Numbered from the stretch's first letter, positions 42,945-52,135 are shown. The stretch: DNA of 64,000 bases from Noviherbaspirillum malthae (GCF_015352985.1 NZ_JACYXF010000007.1:124001-188000), one strand, 5' to 3'. The notes: generated by a model from the letters alone, not told the origin. Made by a program: numbers and translations.

Positions 42945-44366
42945 CTAGCGCGGATACAGCTGATAGATCGCGTTGGCGTAATCGTCCGAGATCAGCAGGT
43001 TGCCTCTCGCGTCGGGAATCACGTCCACCGGACGGCCCCACACGCTGCGCGCCACCGGATCGGTTACGAAGCCGGTGACGAGATCAAATTCGGCGCCGGC
43101 ATTGCCCGCCCCGTCGAAGGGGAAGTACGACACCTTGTAGCCTGCGCGCAGGGTGGTGCAGTTCCAGCAGCCATGCTGCGCCACCGCGGCGCCGGAACGA
43201 TAGGCGGCAGGCACCGCACTCGCCTGCAGGAAGCTGAAGCCCAGCGGCGCGGAGTGGGCGCGTATGCCTTTTACCGAGCGGTCCACGGTCGCGCAGTTGA
43301 GCGCGGCGCCGTCGCGGTTGAGGTCGAAGTCGGGCAGCAGATCGAGATTGCTCATCGTGGCGTTCGGCACCGAGTTGCAGAACGGCCAGCCGTAGTTGCC
43401 GCCGTTGCGCACCGGCGTGAACAGTTCCGGCGGAAAATCATCCACGAACGAGGGCAGGATCTTGCCCAGATCGCTGCTGCCGTCGCCGTCGAGATCGGCG
43501 TCCAGCGGCACCTTGATTTCATCGCGGTTGTTGACCGTGAGCCAGAGGGTATTGGTGCCGGGAATGAAATCGAGCCCCTCGGCATTGCGCAAGCCGCGTG
43601 CATACAGCACACGCTCGCCGCCGTCCGCCGAATACTGGTAGATCGCGCCGCGGACCGGATCGCTGGCCGTGTCTTCGGCGCAGGCATTGCAGGCCGATGC
43701 CACCGACACGTAGAGCTTGTGATCCGGCGACAGGGCAATGTTCTTCAGTTCATGACCGTAGGTGCCGCCCAGTTCAGCCAGCGAACTGTCGGGCAGGTCG
43801 GCGACCACGGTGTCGCGCGCGCCGGTCGCCGTTTCCCCGGCCTGGTAGACCGAGCGGGTGATGCGGTTGGACTCGGCCACGTACAGGTAAGTCGTGTTGC
43901 CGATGGTATGGAACACCATGTCATGCGGATTGCGCAAGCCGGTCGCATAGTCGAAGGCCTGCGGCGTGCCGTTCGCCTGCTCGCGCAGCAGCACGATCTT
44001 GCCTTCGCTCGGCACCGAGACCAGTACATCGCCATTCGGCGCCAGCGCCATGAAGCGGGCCTTGTTCACCCTGGCCCAGACGCGGATGCCGAAGCCGGGC
44101 GGCACGACCAGGCTCTTGCCGGCGGCAAAAGGTTCCTGGGCAAGGGCGGCGGGGACTTCCAGCGGCACGGCCACCGAAGCCGGAGCGGTCTGCAGCGCTG
44201 CGCCAGGCGCAGGAGATGCAGGAGGTGCCGCATTCGGCGTCAGGGACTGCGCGGTCGCTCCTTCGCCGCCGCCTCCGCCGCAGCTGCCCAGCAGTGCCGC
44301 GCCCAGCACGATTCCCAGCGCGCGCGTACAGGCACGGCGCGCCGGAGTTTCCATCGGGATTTTCAT
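42945..44366 (-). CDS. L-sorbosone dehydrogenase-like (PQQ-type) beta-propeller lipoprotein
   Basis: A 473-aa lipoprotein: lipobox LLGSC with Cys near residue 29, a linker (~32-70), then a six-bladed propeller of the GSDH/sorbosone dehydrogenase type (YATGLRNPHDMVFHTIGNT, YARGLRNAEGLDFIPGTN, GNYGWPFC, ..DVIPDARGNLLISDDYANAIY). Family members oxidise sugars with PQQ in the periplasm; which sugar is unknown. AAAGAAAG precedes ATG 44366; ATG four codons later is an alternative. Confidence 0.88.
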   Translation of the reverse strand: MKIPMETPARRACTRALGIVLGAALLGSCGGGGGEGATAQSLTPNAAPPASPAPGAALQTAPASVAVPLEVPAALAQEPFAAGKSLVVPPGFGIRVWARVNKARFMALAPNGDVLVSVPSEGKIVLLREQANGTPQAFDYATGLRNPHDMVFHTIGNTTYLYVAESNRITRSVYQAGETATGARDTVVADLPDSSLAELGGTYGHELKNIALSPDHKLYVSVASACNACAEDTASDPVRGAIYQYSADGGERVLYARGLRNAEGLDFIPGTNTLWLTVNNRDEIKVPLDADLDGDGSSDLGKILPSFVDDFPPELFTPVRNGGNYGWPFCNSVPNATMSNLDLLPDFDLNRDGAALNCATVDRSVKGIRAHSAPLGFSFLQASAVPAAYRSGAAVAQHGCWNCTTLRAGYKVSYFPFDGAGNAGAEFDLVTGFVTDPVARSVWGRPVDVIPDARGNLLISDDYANAIYQLYPR

Positions 44367-44526
44367 ATTGCACTTTCTTTAATGATTCAACTGCTCGATG
44401 GATTTCGATTCAATAATTTGGTTCAAACTCGCTACATCGCGGCAAGTGGCATAGGCCCGGAATTAACGGAAAACAATGCACCGCGGGAAAAGAGGGTGAG
44501 ATGAAAAGCAGGGAGGCGGACCAGGC

Positions 44527-45957
44527 TTAAAGCCAGTATTCCAGCAGGCGTGTGCCGAACTCGCGCATGCGTTCGCGCAGGCCGCGCTGGCGCCAGTTGT
44601 CCAGCGTGATTTCATTGGATTCCTGCAAGTCGCGCTGGAACAGCGCTTCCATGCGGTCGGCAAATTCAGCGCTCAGCACCACCGCATTGATTTCATCGTT
44701 GTGCAGGAAGCTGCGCATGTCGAGATTGGTCGAGCCTATGGTCGACCATACGCCGTCGATGACAGCCGTCTTCGCATGCAGCATCGCCGCCTTGCGTTCG
44801 TAGACCCGGATGCCCGCCTTGAGCAGTTCGTCATAGTAGGAGCGGCCCGCATACAGCAGGAGGCCGACGTCGGTAAAGCTCGGAAAAATGATGCGCACAT
44901 CGACGCCGCGCCTGGCGGCATCGATCATGGCGTCGACGATCTGGCGGTCCGGCACGAAGTAGGCGGTGGTCAGATGCACATACTTGTCCGCATGGGCGAT
45001 CGCGGAGATATACGTCTTGTACACCGCGAAGTCGGCGTGGTCGGGCGTGCTGGCGATGGCGCGCACCAGCGACTTGCCCTCGGTCTTGAGCGGCGGGAAA
45101 TATTTCGCGTCCTGCGGCGCGCGTCCGGTCTTGCGCTGCCAGGTGTCGAGAAACATTTTCTGGAAATCGGCCACTACCGGGCCTTCGATCTGCATGTGCG
45201 TGTCGCGCCAGGCGGCATCCGCCGCATCCTTGGGCGGCGGATCGTTGCGCCGGCTCTGGAGGAAGGAGCTTTTGCCGTAGACCTTGCTGATGTTGACGCC
45301 CCCGGTGAAGGCGATACGGCCGTCGACCACCAGCAGCTTGCGATGGTCGCGCTGGTTGATGTCCCAGTCGCCCTTGGCCTCGAGCGGGTTGACCGGATTG
45401 AACTCGAGCACACCGATGCCGGCGGCACGCATGCGGTCGAAGAATTCGCGCGGCGTATCAAGACTGCCCACGCTGTCGTAAATCAGGTTGACACGCACGC
45501 CGGCCGCCTGCTTGGCAATCAGCAGGTCGGCGAGCTGGCGGCCGATTTCGTCGGCTTCGAAGATGTAGGTTTCGAGATTGACGTGGTCGCGCGCGGCGCG
45601 GATCGCGCTCATCATCGCACGCATGGTTTCCGGTCCGTCGTCGAGCAGCGTCACCTTGTTGCCCGCGACCAGCGGCTGTCCGCTGATCTCTTCCTCGGCC
45701 GCCACATGCTTGGACAGCACATCGGTGTCGCCCGCCTTCGCCGCCAGGCCGTCGAGCAGCGCCTGCTTGCGCTTGCCATCGAGTTCGCCGTTGGCGCTGA
45801 CGATGGTCGGCTCGGCCTTGTCGACGAGATGGCGGTTGCTCAGGTAGCGGACATCGGGAAGGCTGGCGCAGCCGGCAAGGACAAGCATGCAAAGCAGCGC
45901 CGCGGCATTCCTCAGCCGGTCGACAGCAGACAATGGCGATGCACTCGGTGTGCGCAT
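44527..45957 (-). CDS. Phospholipase D/cardiolipin-synthase-type lipoprotein
   Basis: A 476-aa protein with lipobox LAGC (Cys ~30) and two HKD half-sites: HRKLLVVDGRIAFTGG (~210) and HAKTAVIDGVWSTIGS (~395). These act together as in phospholipase D and cardiolipin synthases; the anchoring to the envelope suggests periplasmic or outer-membrane phospholipid turnover. There is no separate ClsA N-terminal membrane domain. Start ATG 45957 is assumed. Divergent from the DUF429 gene. Confidence 0.9.
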   Translation of the reverse strand: MRTPSASPLSAVDRLRNAAALLCMLVLAGCASLPDVRYLSNRHLVDKAEPTIVSANGELDGKRKQALLDGLAAKAGDTDVLSKHVAAEEEISGQPLVAGNKVTLLDDGPETMRAMMSAIRAARDHVNLETYIFEADEIGRQLADLLIAKQAAGVRVNLIYDSVGSLDTPREFFDRMRAAGIGVLEFNPVNPLEAKGDWDINQRDHRKLLVVDGRIAFTGGVNISKVYGKSSFLQSRRNDPPPKDAADAAWRDTHMQIEGPVVADFQKMFLDTWQRKTGRAPQDAKYFPPLKTEGKSLVRAIASTPDHADFAVYKTYISAIAHADKYVHLTTAYFVPDRQIVDAMIDAARRGVDVRIIFPSFTDVGLLLYAGRSYYDELLKAGIRVYERKAAMLHAKTAVIDGVWSTIGSTNLDMRSFLHNDEINAVVLSAEFADRMEALFQRDLQESNEITLDNWRQRGLRERMREFGTRLLEYWL

Positions 45958-46092
45958 CCAACGCTTCTTTCTTCGTTATTGATCTTGGGCCGGAAGGCAA
46001 TGCATCGGTATCCGGTAATGACTTGGAGTCACTTTGCCGCCCGATAATTCATGCAACCCTCACCGCTCTTGTTTTTCGTTAAACTGGCCGGC

Positions 46093-46911
46093 ATGCAAAT
46101 CGTTGGAGTGGATTTCACCTCGGTGCCGCGGCGCGCCAAACCGATCACGATCGCCGTCGGCGAGGCGGAAGGCAATCTGCTGCGCATCGAACGCATCGAT
46201 GCCCATGCCGGCTGGGCTTCGTATGAAGCGTGGCTGGGGCAGCCCGGCCCGTGGATCGGCGGCTTTGACTTTCCCTTTGGACTGTCGCGCGAACTGGTCG
46301 AGCATCTCGGCTGGCCGCAGACCTGGGCCGAGCTGGTGATGCATTGCGCCACGCTGGAACGCGCGCAGCTGCGCGAGACCTTCAAGGCCTTCTGCGATGC
46401 GCGCCCGGTGGGCAACAAGTTCGCGCATCGCGTCACCGACGGTCCAGCCGGTTCCAGCCCTTCGATGAAATGGGTGAATCCGCCGGTGGCCTACATGTTT
46501 CACGAAGGCACGCGCCGGCTGCTCGAGGCCGGCGTGACGGTATTCGGCCTGCACGCCGGCGACCCGCAGCGCATTGCGCTGGAAGCCTATCCCGGGCTGG
46601 TTGCCCGCGCGGTCACGCGCGCTTCCTACAAGAGCGACGAGCGCGCCAAGCAGACGCCGGAACGGCGCGCGGCGCGCGAACGCATCGTCCAGTCGCTGGA
46701 AGACGGCACGCATGCGCTGGGCATACGGATCCAGTTGAAGAAGGCGTTGCGGCGCGAACTGATCGAAGACGGCACGGCCGACTGGCTCGATGCGGTGCTG
46801 TGCGCAGTTGCAGCCTCATGGGCCGCGCAGCGGCCCAATTTCGGCCTGCCGCTGCAGCTTGATCCGGTGGAGGGATGGACCGCCGGAGCAATGCATGACG
46901 GCATCGCGTGA
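46093..46911 (+). CDS. DUF429 domain protein
   Basis: A 272-aa cytoplasmic protein of the DUF429 family, predicted to be an RNase H-like fold nuclease: MQIVGVDFTSVPRRAKPI carries the first acidic residue on a beta strand, GGFDFPFGLS (~56) the second, and EDGTADWLDAVLCAVAAS (~237) the C-terminal acidic pair. The biological role is unknown. Start ATG 46093 begins the fold; the 14-codon upstream extension lacks similarity. A 12-bp hairpin follows the stop. Confidence 0.85.
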   Translation: MQIVGVDFTSVPRRAKPITIAVGEAEGNLLRIERIDAHAGWASYEAWLGQPGPWIGGFDFPFGLSRELVEHLGWPQTWAELVMHCATLERAQLRETFKAFCDARPVGNKFAHRVTDGPAGSSPSMKWVNPPVAYMFHEGTRRLLEAGVTVFGLHAGDPQRIALEAYPGLVARAVTRASYKSDERAKQTPERRAARERIVQSLEDGTHALGIRIQLKKALRRELIEDGTADWLDAVLCAVAASWAAQRPNFGLPLQLDPVEGWTAGAMHDGIA

Positions 46912-46965
46912 CGATCACGAAGATATCGAAATACCGAAGAAAAACGCAGGGATCTGCTGCTGATG

Positions 46966-46997
46966 CCGCATGCCGGCGATACGCAGCCGGCATGCGG
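46966..46997 (+). terminator. 12-bp perfect hairpin after the DUF429 gene
   Basis: CCGCATGCCGGC (46966-46977) pairs with GCCGGCATGCGG (46986-46997), loop of eight, followed by TTCTGCTATT. It sits about 55 bases past the stop; a second nested inverted repeat (ATTGCCTG 47005-47012 with CAGGCAAT 47047-47054) follows. Confidence 0.6.
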
Positions 46998-47150
46998 TTC
47001 TGCTATTGCCTGCCCGGATGCCTTGGCAGATGGCAGGCAGGGAGAACAGGCAATGAGAGACATCGCATCATGATGCCATCATGAAACGTCGACTGCTCTG
47101 ATGATTCGTGATGATCGTGGTGCGAGGAAAGGTTCGGTTGCGCAACCGGC

Positions 47151-47402
47151 CTAGACGTTGGGACCAATCCTTATCCTGTTGACACTCGAAATGGCATAGC
47201 CCTTTGCGCTGATCTGCTGATGGGCGTCTTCTGCGGAAATGCCGTGCAGCGGCTCATTGCCGGCATCGTCGAGATCCACGTTGGTCTCGGCGCTTTCCCA
47301 ATCAATGTTGGTGGCCTCCTCCGGTATGGGTCGTCCTTCGGGTACGGCGAGGTAAGAAAACTTGCCTTCCTTTTCAGGGCGTTTATACACATCAACTTTC
47401 AT
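47151..47402 (-). CDS. Small conserved protein (DUF6139-like, 83 aa)
   Basis: An 83-aa acidic protein starting MKVDVYKRPEKEGKFSYLAVP, with PEGRPIPEEATNIDWE and an end containing IRIGPNV. I recall similar Burkholderiales proteins annotated as DUF6139, but I cannot verify this. No Cys, no signal and no membrane helix. A good AAGGATG precedes ATG 47402. The upstream region is long and AT-rich, consistent with its own promoter. Function unknown. Confidence 0.75.
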   Translation of the reverse strand: MKVDVYKRPEKEGKFSYLAVPEGRPIPEEATNIDWESAETNVDLDDAGNEPLHGISAEDAHQQISAKGYAISSVNRIRIGPNV

Positions 47403-47748
47403 GGTGACATCCTTTTAAAAACGGGTGTCTGCTATTGACCTGATGACATCGCAAAAGGTTGCGCGACGCCGCAGGAACCGTCTGCCAGTTTTTGTGCCGG
47501 CATCGCTTTCAGTCTTGTGGCTCGCGGTATTGTCTTTTTGAGATGCCTCAATCATAAGCAAACTAAGGACATCGTTATCGTTTTGAAAAATTTGCGTAAA
47601 AAAATGTTTCGGAGTTGCATAAACGAATATTGAAGGCTGGAAAGTCCGTATTTAGAATGGGCAACGTTGCGTCTCATCAATGAGGTGCAGCGGATTCGGC
47701 GGTTCGCATGACGAGCCGGTGTGTTTGCCCTTCGAAGTGTATGGATTT
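47403..47748. other. Intergenic region between divergent genes
   Basis: About 345 bases, AT-rich for this window (several T and A runs near 47530-47620), between the DUF6139-like gene and the secreted hydrolase gene. No short open frame has a convincing ribosome binding site and I see no clear operator or RNA structure. The AT-rich core likely carries both promoters. Confidence 0.45.
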
Positions 47749-49008
47749 ATGCCTGACCTACTATTAGAGAAGCGCGCCGCGAAGAAGACCCGCATTTTCT
47801 CCGCATTCCGCTCCACGGTTTTCGCCGCACTTACTCTCGCTGCCAGCCTCGTGGCCATTCCCGCCGCAGCCCAGGCAGTCGTTCTCGAAACTAGCCTCAA
47901 CGAACAAGTCGTCATGGTGCCCGCCGTTTCCAGCGGCAGGACCGTGGAACTCGAAACCACCATCTTCAAGCCCGTCGGCGACGGTCCCTTTCCCTTGCTG
48001 ATCATGAATCACGGCAAGGCCCTCGGCAATCCGCGCAACCAGAACCGCGACCGCTTCCTGGTCATCAGCCGCGAATTCGTCAAGCGCGGCTATGCCGTCG
48101 TGATCCCGATGCGCAAGGGCTTTTCCAAGTCCAGCGGCGACTATGCCGATCCCGGCTGCAACATGACCGCGCACGGCCAGCTGCAGGCGGAAGACCTCGA
48201 CAGCACGCTCGCCTACCTGCGCACGCAGGCCTGGGCCGACAATGAACGCATCGTGGTGGCAGGCCAGTCCTACGGCGGCCTGACCACGCTGGCCTTCGGC
48301 ACGCATGCGGCGCCGGGAGTGAAGGGGCTGATCAATTTCGCCGGCGGACTGAAGATGCACGGCGGCGACTGCCGCTGGGAACAGTCGCTGGTGCAGGCCT
48401 TCGCCAGCTACGGCGCGAAGACCACGCTGCCCAGCCTGTGGTTCTATGGCGAGAACGACAACCACTTCGGCCCGGCGCTGGCGTCGCGCCTGCGCGATGC
48501 CTATGTGCAAGCCGGCGGCCGCGCGAAACTCGTCGCCTACGGTCCGTTCAAGCGCGATGCGCACGGCATGAGCGGCAGCCGCGATGGCGTGAAGATATGG
48601 TGGCCGGAAACCGAAAGGTTCCTGCGCGAAGTCGGCATGCCGGCCGATACCGTGTATGCCATCAATGATGAATACCGGATTCCGAAAACCGAGTATGCAT
48701 CAATCGACAATGTGGATGCGATTCCCTACCTGCGCGGCAGCGCGCGGGAGCAGTACAGGACTTTCCTGAGCAAGTCGATGCCCCGCGCCTTCGCCGTGTC
48801 GCCGACCGGCGCCTGGAGCTGGGCCGAGGACGGCGATGATCCGGTGGCGCAGGCGCTGGCGGATTGCCAGAAAAACAGCAGCCAGCCGTGCCGGCTGTAT
48901 GCGGTCGACGACCATGTCGTATGGACCGACGACCAGGGTATCGGTGCTTCCACGGCAACGGTTGCCGCACCGGCGCCGGTGACGACATCGGCCATCACCG
49001 GTCCGTGA
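47749..49008 (+). CDS. Secreted alpha/beta hydrolase
   Basis: A 419-aa exported serine hydrolase. After a long N-terminal region (KRAAKKTRIFSAFRSTVF) comes a signal-like helix ending PAAAQA (~residue 44). The nucleophile elbow is AGQSYGGL (~170), and the Asp/His are expected near GENDNHFGP (~235) and RDAHGM (~269), the usual dienelactone-hydrolase layout. Its substrate is unknown. Start ATG 47749 (MPDLLLEKRA) is the most likely; an earlier in-frame ATG at 47680 has no better signal. The next gene follows at 39 bases. Confidence 0.82.
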   Translation: MPDLLLEKRAAKKTRIFSAFRSTVFAALTLAASLVAIPAAAQAVVLETSLNEQVVMVPAVSSGRTVELETTIFKPVGDGPFPLLIMNHGKALGNPRNQNRDRFLVISREFVKRGYAVVIPMRKGFSKSSGDYADPGCNMTAHGQLQAEDLDSTLAYLRTQAWADNERIVVAGQSYGGLTTLAFGTHAAPGVKGLINFAGGLKMHGGDCRWEQSLVQAFASYGAKTTLPSLWFYGENDNHFGPALASRLRDAYVQAGGRAKLVAYGPFKRDAHGMSGSRDGVKIWWPETERFLREVGMPADTVYAINDEYRIPKTEYASIDNVDAIPYLRGSAREQYRTFLSKSMPRAFAVSPTGAWSWAEDGDDPVAQALADCQKNSSQPCRLYAVDDHVVWTDDQGIGASTATVAAPAPVTTSAITGP

Positions 49009-49020
49009 TTGTGGCGTATG

Positions 49021-49050
49021 ATGGTCGGCTTTTTTGAGGAGCCGACCATG
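49021..49050 (+). promoter_or_regulatory. Start-codon hairpin in the leader of the Hsp70-like gene
   Basis: ATGGTCGGC (49021-49029) is perfectly complementary to GCCGACCAT (49041-49049), which includes the A and T of the ATG start codon (49048-49050). The 11-base loop holds T6 and the Shine-Dalgarno GAGGA. In RNA this should hold the start codon in a 9-bp stem, so translation may be structure- or temperature-controlled. The pairing is direct; regulation is inferred. Confidence 0.6.
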
Positions 49051-50298
49051 ACCAATGCCTGCGGTGTCGACTTCGGCACTTCCAACTCCACCGTCGGTTT
49101 CCATCGCCCCGGCCAGCCTGCGCTGCTGGCGCTGGAAGACGGCAAGCCCACACTCCCCTCTGTCGTTTTCTTCAACGCGGAAGACAATGCGGTCAGCTTC
49201 GGCCGCGCCGCGCTGGCCGATTACCTGTCCGGCTACGAAGGCCGCCTGATGCGCTCGCTCAAGAGCCTGCTCGGCACCAGCCTGATCGACAGCCAGACCG
49301 AAGTCCATGGCCGCGCCCTGTCATTCCGCGAACTGCTCGGGCAGTTCCTGCGCGAACTGAAATCGCGCGCCGAGCAGGCAGCCGGCCGCGATTTCACGCA
49401 AGCCGTCTTCGGCCGGCCGGTGCATTTCATCGACGACGATGCCAAGGCCGACCAGCTGGCGGAAGACACCCTGCGCGAGATCGGGCACAGCGTTGGTTTC
49501 CGCGACATTGCCTTTCAGTATGAGCCGATCGCCGCCGCCTTCGATTACGAGTCCGGCCTTTCGCGGGAAGAGCTGGTCCTGATCGTCGACATCGGCGGCG
49601 GCACCTCCGACTTTTCGCTGGTACGGCTGTCGCCGCAGCGCGCCAGCAGCAGCGACAGGCGCGATGACATTCTCGCCACCGCCGGTGTGCATGTCGGCGG
49701 CACGGACTTCGACAAGTACCTGAACCTGTCGTCCGCGATGCCGCTGCTCGGCCTCGGCACGCGCATGAACAGCGGCAACGAAGTGCCGTCGAGCTATTAC
49801 TTCAACCTCGCCACCTGGCACACCATCAACTTTGCCTATACGCAAAAAGTCTGGCGCGAGCTGCAGGAGGTGTATCGTGATGCGAGCGAGCGCGACAAGC
49901 TGGCGCGCCTGCTGAAGCTGATCGAGCAGCGCGACGGCCACTGGCTGGCGCTGAAAATGGAAGAGGGAAAAATCGCCCTGTCGGGTGCGGAGCGCGCCTC
50001 GCTGCATCTGGACCGCCTCGCTTCCGATCTTCATCTCGTCGTACAGCGGGCCGGTTTCGATGCATCGATTGCGCATCTGGTCGACAGCGTCGGCAACACG
50101 CTCGGCGGATTGCTGCGCGATGCCGGCATTGATGCAGACCGCATCGACACGGTGTTCTTTACCGGCGGCTCCAGCGGCGTGCAATTGCTGCGGCAGAATA
50201 TTTCCGCGCTGCTGCCCAACGCCGCGCGCGTCGAAGGCGACCTGTTCGGCAGCATCGGCGCCGGGCTTGCGCTGGATGCCGTCAGAAAATTCGGCTGA
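49048..50298 (+). CDS. YegD-type Hsp70-like ATPase
   Basis: A 416-aa Hsp70-like protein of the YegD type, without a canonical substrate-binding C-terminus. The actin-like ATPase motifs are GVDFGTSNSTVGF (phosphate 1), VDIGGGTSDFSLV (phosphate 2) and FFTGGSSGVQLL (adenosine). About 200 residues shorter than DnaK, so an independent chaperone or regulatory ATPase. Start ATG 49048 is backed by the GAGGAG at 49036-49041; it lies in a hairpin. The upstream in-frame ATGs lack ribosome binding sites. It is followed by the histidine phosphatase gene. Confidence 0.9.
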   Translation: MTNACGVDFGTSNSTVGFHRPGQPALLALEDGKPTLPSVVFFNAEDNAVSFGRAALADYLSGYEGRLMRSLKSLLGTSLIDSQTEVHGRALSFRELLGQFLRELKSRAEQAAGRDFTQAVFGRPVHFIDDDAKADQLAEDTLREIGHSVGFRDIAFQYEPIAAAFDYESGLSREELVLIVDIGGGTSDFSLVRLSPQRASSSDRRDDILATAGVHVGGTDFDKYLNLSSAMPLLGLGTRMNSGNEVPSSYYFNLATWHTINFAYTQKVWRELQEVYRDASERDKLARLLKLIEQRDGHWLALKMEEGKIALSGAERASLHLDRLASDLHLVVQRAGFDASIAHLVDSVGNTLGGLLRDAGIDADRIDTVFFTGGSSGVQLLRQNISALLPNAARVEGDLFGSIGAGLALDAVRKFG

Positions 50299-50371
50299 CC
50301 TTGTCTTGATGCAGCGCCAGCGCCGCGCCTCTTGCCGGCGGCGGCGCGAAACTTCATGCCGGGGCGGTTGT

Positions 50372-50394
50372 CATTCCCTTCAATGAAAGGAATG
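50372..50394 (+). promoter_or_regulatory. Hairpin sequestering the ribosome binding site of the histidine phosphatase gene
   Basis: CATTCC(C)TTC (50372-50381) pairs with GAA(A)GGAATG (50385-50394), loop AAT, one C-A mismatch. The right arm holds the AAAGGA ribosome binding site, five bases before ATG 50399, so the site is covered when folded. Confidence 0.5.
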
Positions 50395-50398
50395 CAAG

Positions 50399-51169
50399 AT
50401 GCCGGAACAGAAATGGCCTCAGACAATCTGGATCGTGCGGCACGGGCAAAGCGCCGGCAACGTCGCGCGCGATGAAGCCGAAGCGGCGGGCCTGCCGCTG
50501 ATCGACATCGCCACCCGCGACATCGACACGCCGCTGTCGGCGCTGGGCGAACAGCAGGCCGATGCCCTCGGCCACTGGTTCGGCCAGCTGCCGCCGGACC
50601 AGCAGCCCAACGTCGTATTGTGTTCTTCCTATGTGCGGGCGCGCCGCACCGCCGAGATCGCGATGCAGGCGGCGGGCATCGATCTTGACGACATCACCTT
50701 CAATGCCGATGAACGCCTGCGCGAAAAGGAATTCGGCATCCTCGACCGCCTGACCAAGTTCGGCATCGTGCAGAAGTATCCGGAGCTGCACGAGCAGCGC
50801 ACCCATGTCGGCAAGTTCTATTTCCGCCCGCCCGGCGGCGAAAGCTGGTGCGACGTCATCCTGCGGCTGCGCAGCGTGCTCGACACCATCAGCCGCGAAT
50901 ACCGGCGCGAGCGGGTCCTCATCGTCGGCCACCAGGTCATCGTCAACTGCTTCCGCTATCTGTTCGAGCGGATGGACGAGAGCCAGATACTGGAAATCGA
51001 CCGCGTCGCCGACGTGCCGAACTGCTCGGTCACCTCGTATGAGTTCGATCCCACGCGCGGCAAGAACGGCAAGCTGGTGCCGAGCCTGGTGAACTTCGTG
51101 GCGCCGCTGCGCGAAGCCGGCGCCCCGGTCACCGCCGAGCCGGACGTGCCGGCGGCCCCGAAATCCTGA
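50399..51169 (+). CDS. Histidine phosphatase (phosphoglycerate mutase-like) family protein
   Basis: A 256-aa protein with the RHG motif IVRHGQSAGNVA (~12-23), catalytic His13-class residue, and later conserved residues in REKEFGILDR and VLIVGHQVIVN (the second catalytic His). It could act on phosphosugars, phosphoprotein or phosphoglycerate; specificity is not clear. Translated from ATG 50399. The NAD(P)HX dehydratase gene starts ten bases after its stop, so both are co-transcribed. Confidence 0.9.
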   Translation: MPEQKWPQTIWIVRHGQSAGNVARDEAEAAGLPLIDIATRDIDTPLSALGEQQADALGHWFGQLPPDQQPNVVLCSSYVRARRTAEIAMQAAGIDLDDITFNADERLREKEFGILDRLTKFGIVQKYPELHEQRTHVGKFYFRPPGGESWCDVILRLRSVLDTISREYRRERVLIVGHQVIVNCFRYLFERMDESQILEIDRVADVPNCSVTSYEFDPTRGKNGKLVPSLVNFVAPLREAGAPVTAEPDVPAAPKS

Positions 51170-51179
51170 CGGAGCCAAG

Positions 51180-52103
51180 ATGAAAGATGCAACGCGGGCA
51201 GAACCCGTGCTGGTGGACGATGCGCTGCTGCGGCAATGGCCGCTGCCCATGCCGGCCGCCGAAGGCGACAAGGAAGAGCGCGGCAAGGTGCTGGTGATTG
51301 CCGGCTCGCGCGAGATCGCGGGCGCGGCCATCCTGTCGGGCATGGGCGTGCTGCGCGCCGGCGCCGGCAAGCTGGCGATCGCCACGGCGGAAAGCGTGGC
51401 GCCGCTGCTGGCGCAGGCCATGCCCGAGGCGCGCGTGATCGGCCTGCCCGAAACCGAAGACGGCGACCTGGCCGGTGCGGCAGCGGCGGACAGGATCGGC
51501 AGCATCATCGGCCGCTACGGCGCATTGCTGATCGGCCCCGGCATGCAGAATGAAGAGGCGATCTGCGATTTCGTCGCCGAACTGATGCCGCACATGGACG
51601 GCAGGCCGATGCTGCTCGATGCAAGCGCAATGAGTGTGGTGCGCGGGCAGGGTGACGGTGAACGTCCGGCCCGAGTCAGCCGCTTCGATTCGCCGGTGCT
51701 GCTGACGCCGCATGCCGGCGAGATGGCGCACCTGACCGGTGCCGACAAACAGGAAGTGCTGGATGACCCGGTGAATGCCGCGATGCAGGCGGCGCGGCGC
51801 TGGAATGCGGTGGTGGCGCTCAAGGGTGCGGTCACTCACATCGCCGCGCCCGACGGCCGGCTCTGGCGGCATGAAGGCGGCAATGTCGGGCTGGCCACCT
51901 CCGGTTCCGGCGACACGCTGGCCGGCATCATCACCGGCCTGATGGCGCGAGGCGCGCCGCTGGAACAGGCCTGCGCCTGGGGCGTGGCCCTGCATGCCCG
52001 CGCCGGCGAGAGGCTGTGCCAGCGCCTTGGCCCGCTCGGCTATCTGGCGCGCGAGATCCTCGACGAAATTCCGGCGTTGATGCATGCATTAAGGCCGCAG
52101 TAG
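51180..52103 (+). CDS. ADP/ATP-dependent NAD(P)H-hydrate dehydratase (NnrD-type)
   Basis: A 307-aa enzyme of the NnrD/YjeF C-terminal (ribokinase-like) fold that repairs hydrated NADH and NADPH by dehydrating them with a nucleotide cofactor. Key motifs: LLTPHAGEMAHLTG (~180), ALKGAVTHIAAPDG (~215) and NVGLATSGSGDTLAGIITG (~238), the latter with the anion-hole GSGD and catalytic Asp. There is no YjeF N-terminal epimerase domain, so the epimerase is elsewhere. GGAG precedes ATG 51180. Co-transcribed with the histidine phosphatase upstream. Confidence 0.92.
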   Translation: MKDATRAEPVLVDDALLRQWPLPMPAAEGDKEERGKVLVIAGSREIAGAAILSGMGVLRAGAGKLAIATAESVAPLLAQAMPEARVIGLPETEDGDLAGAAAADRIGSIIGRYGALLIGPGMQNEEAICDFVAELMPHMDGRPMLLDASAMSVVRGQGDGERPARVSRFDSPVLLTPHAGEMAHLTGADKQEVLDDPVNAAMQAARRWNAVVALKGAVTHIAAPDGRLWRHEGGNVGLATSGSGDTLAGIITGLMARGAPLEQACAWGVALHARAGERLCQRLGPLGYLAREILDEIPALMHALRPQ

Positions 52104-52135
52104 AATCGGCTTTTCCGCCATTCTGCCTGCCGCCC

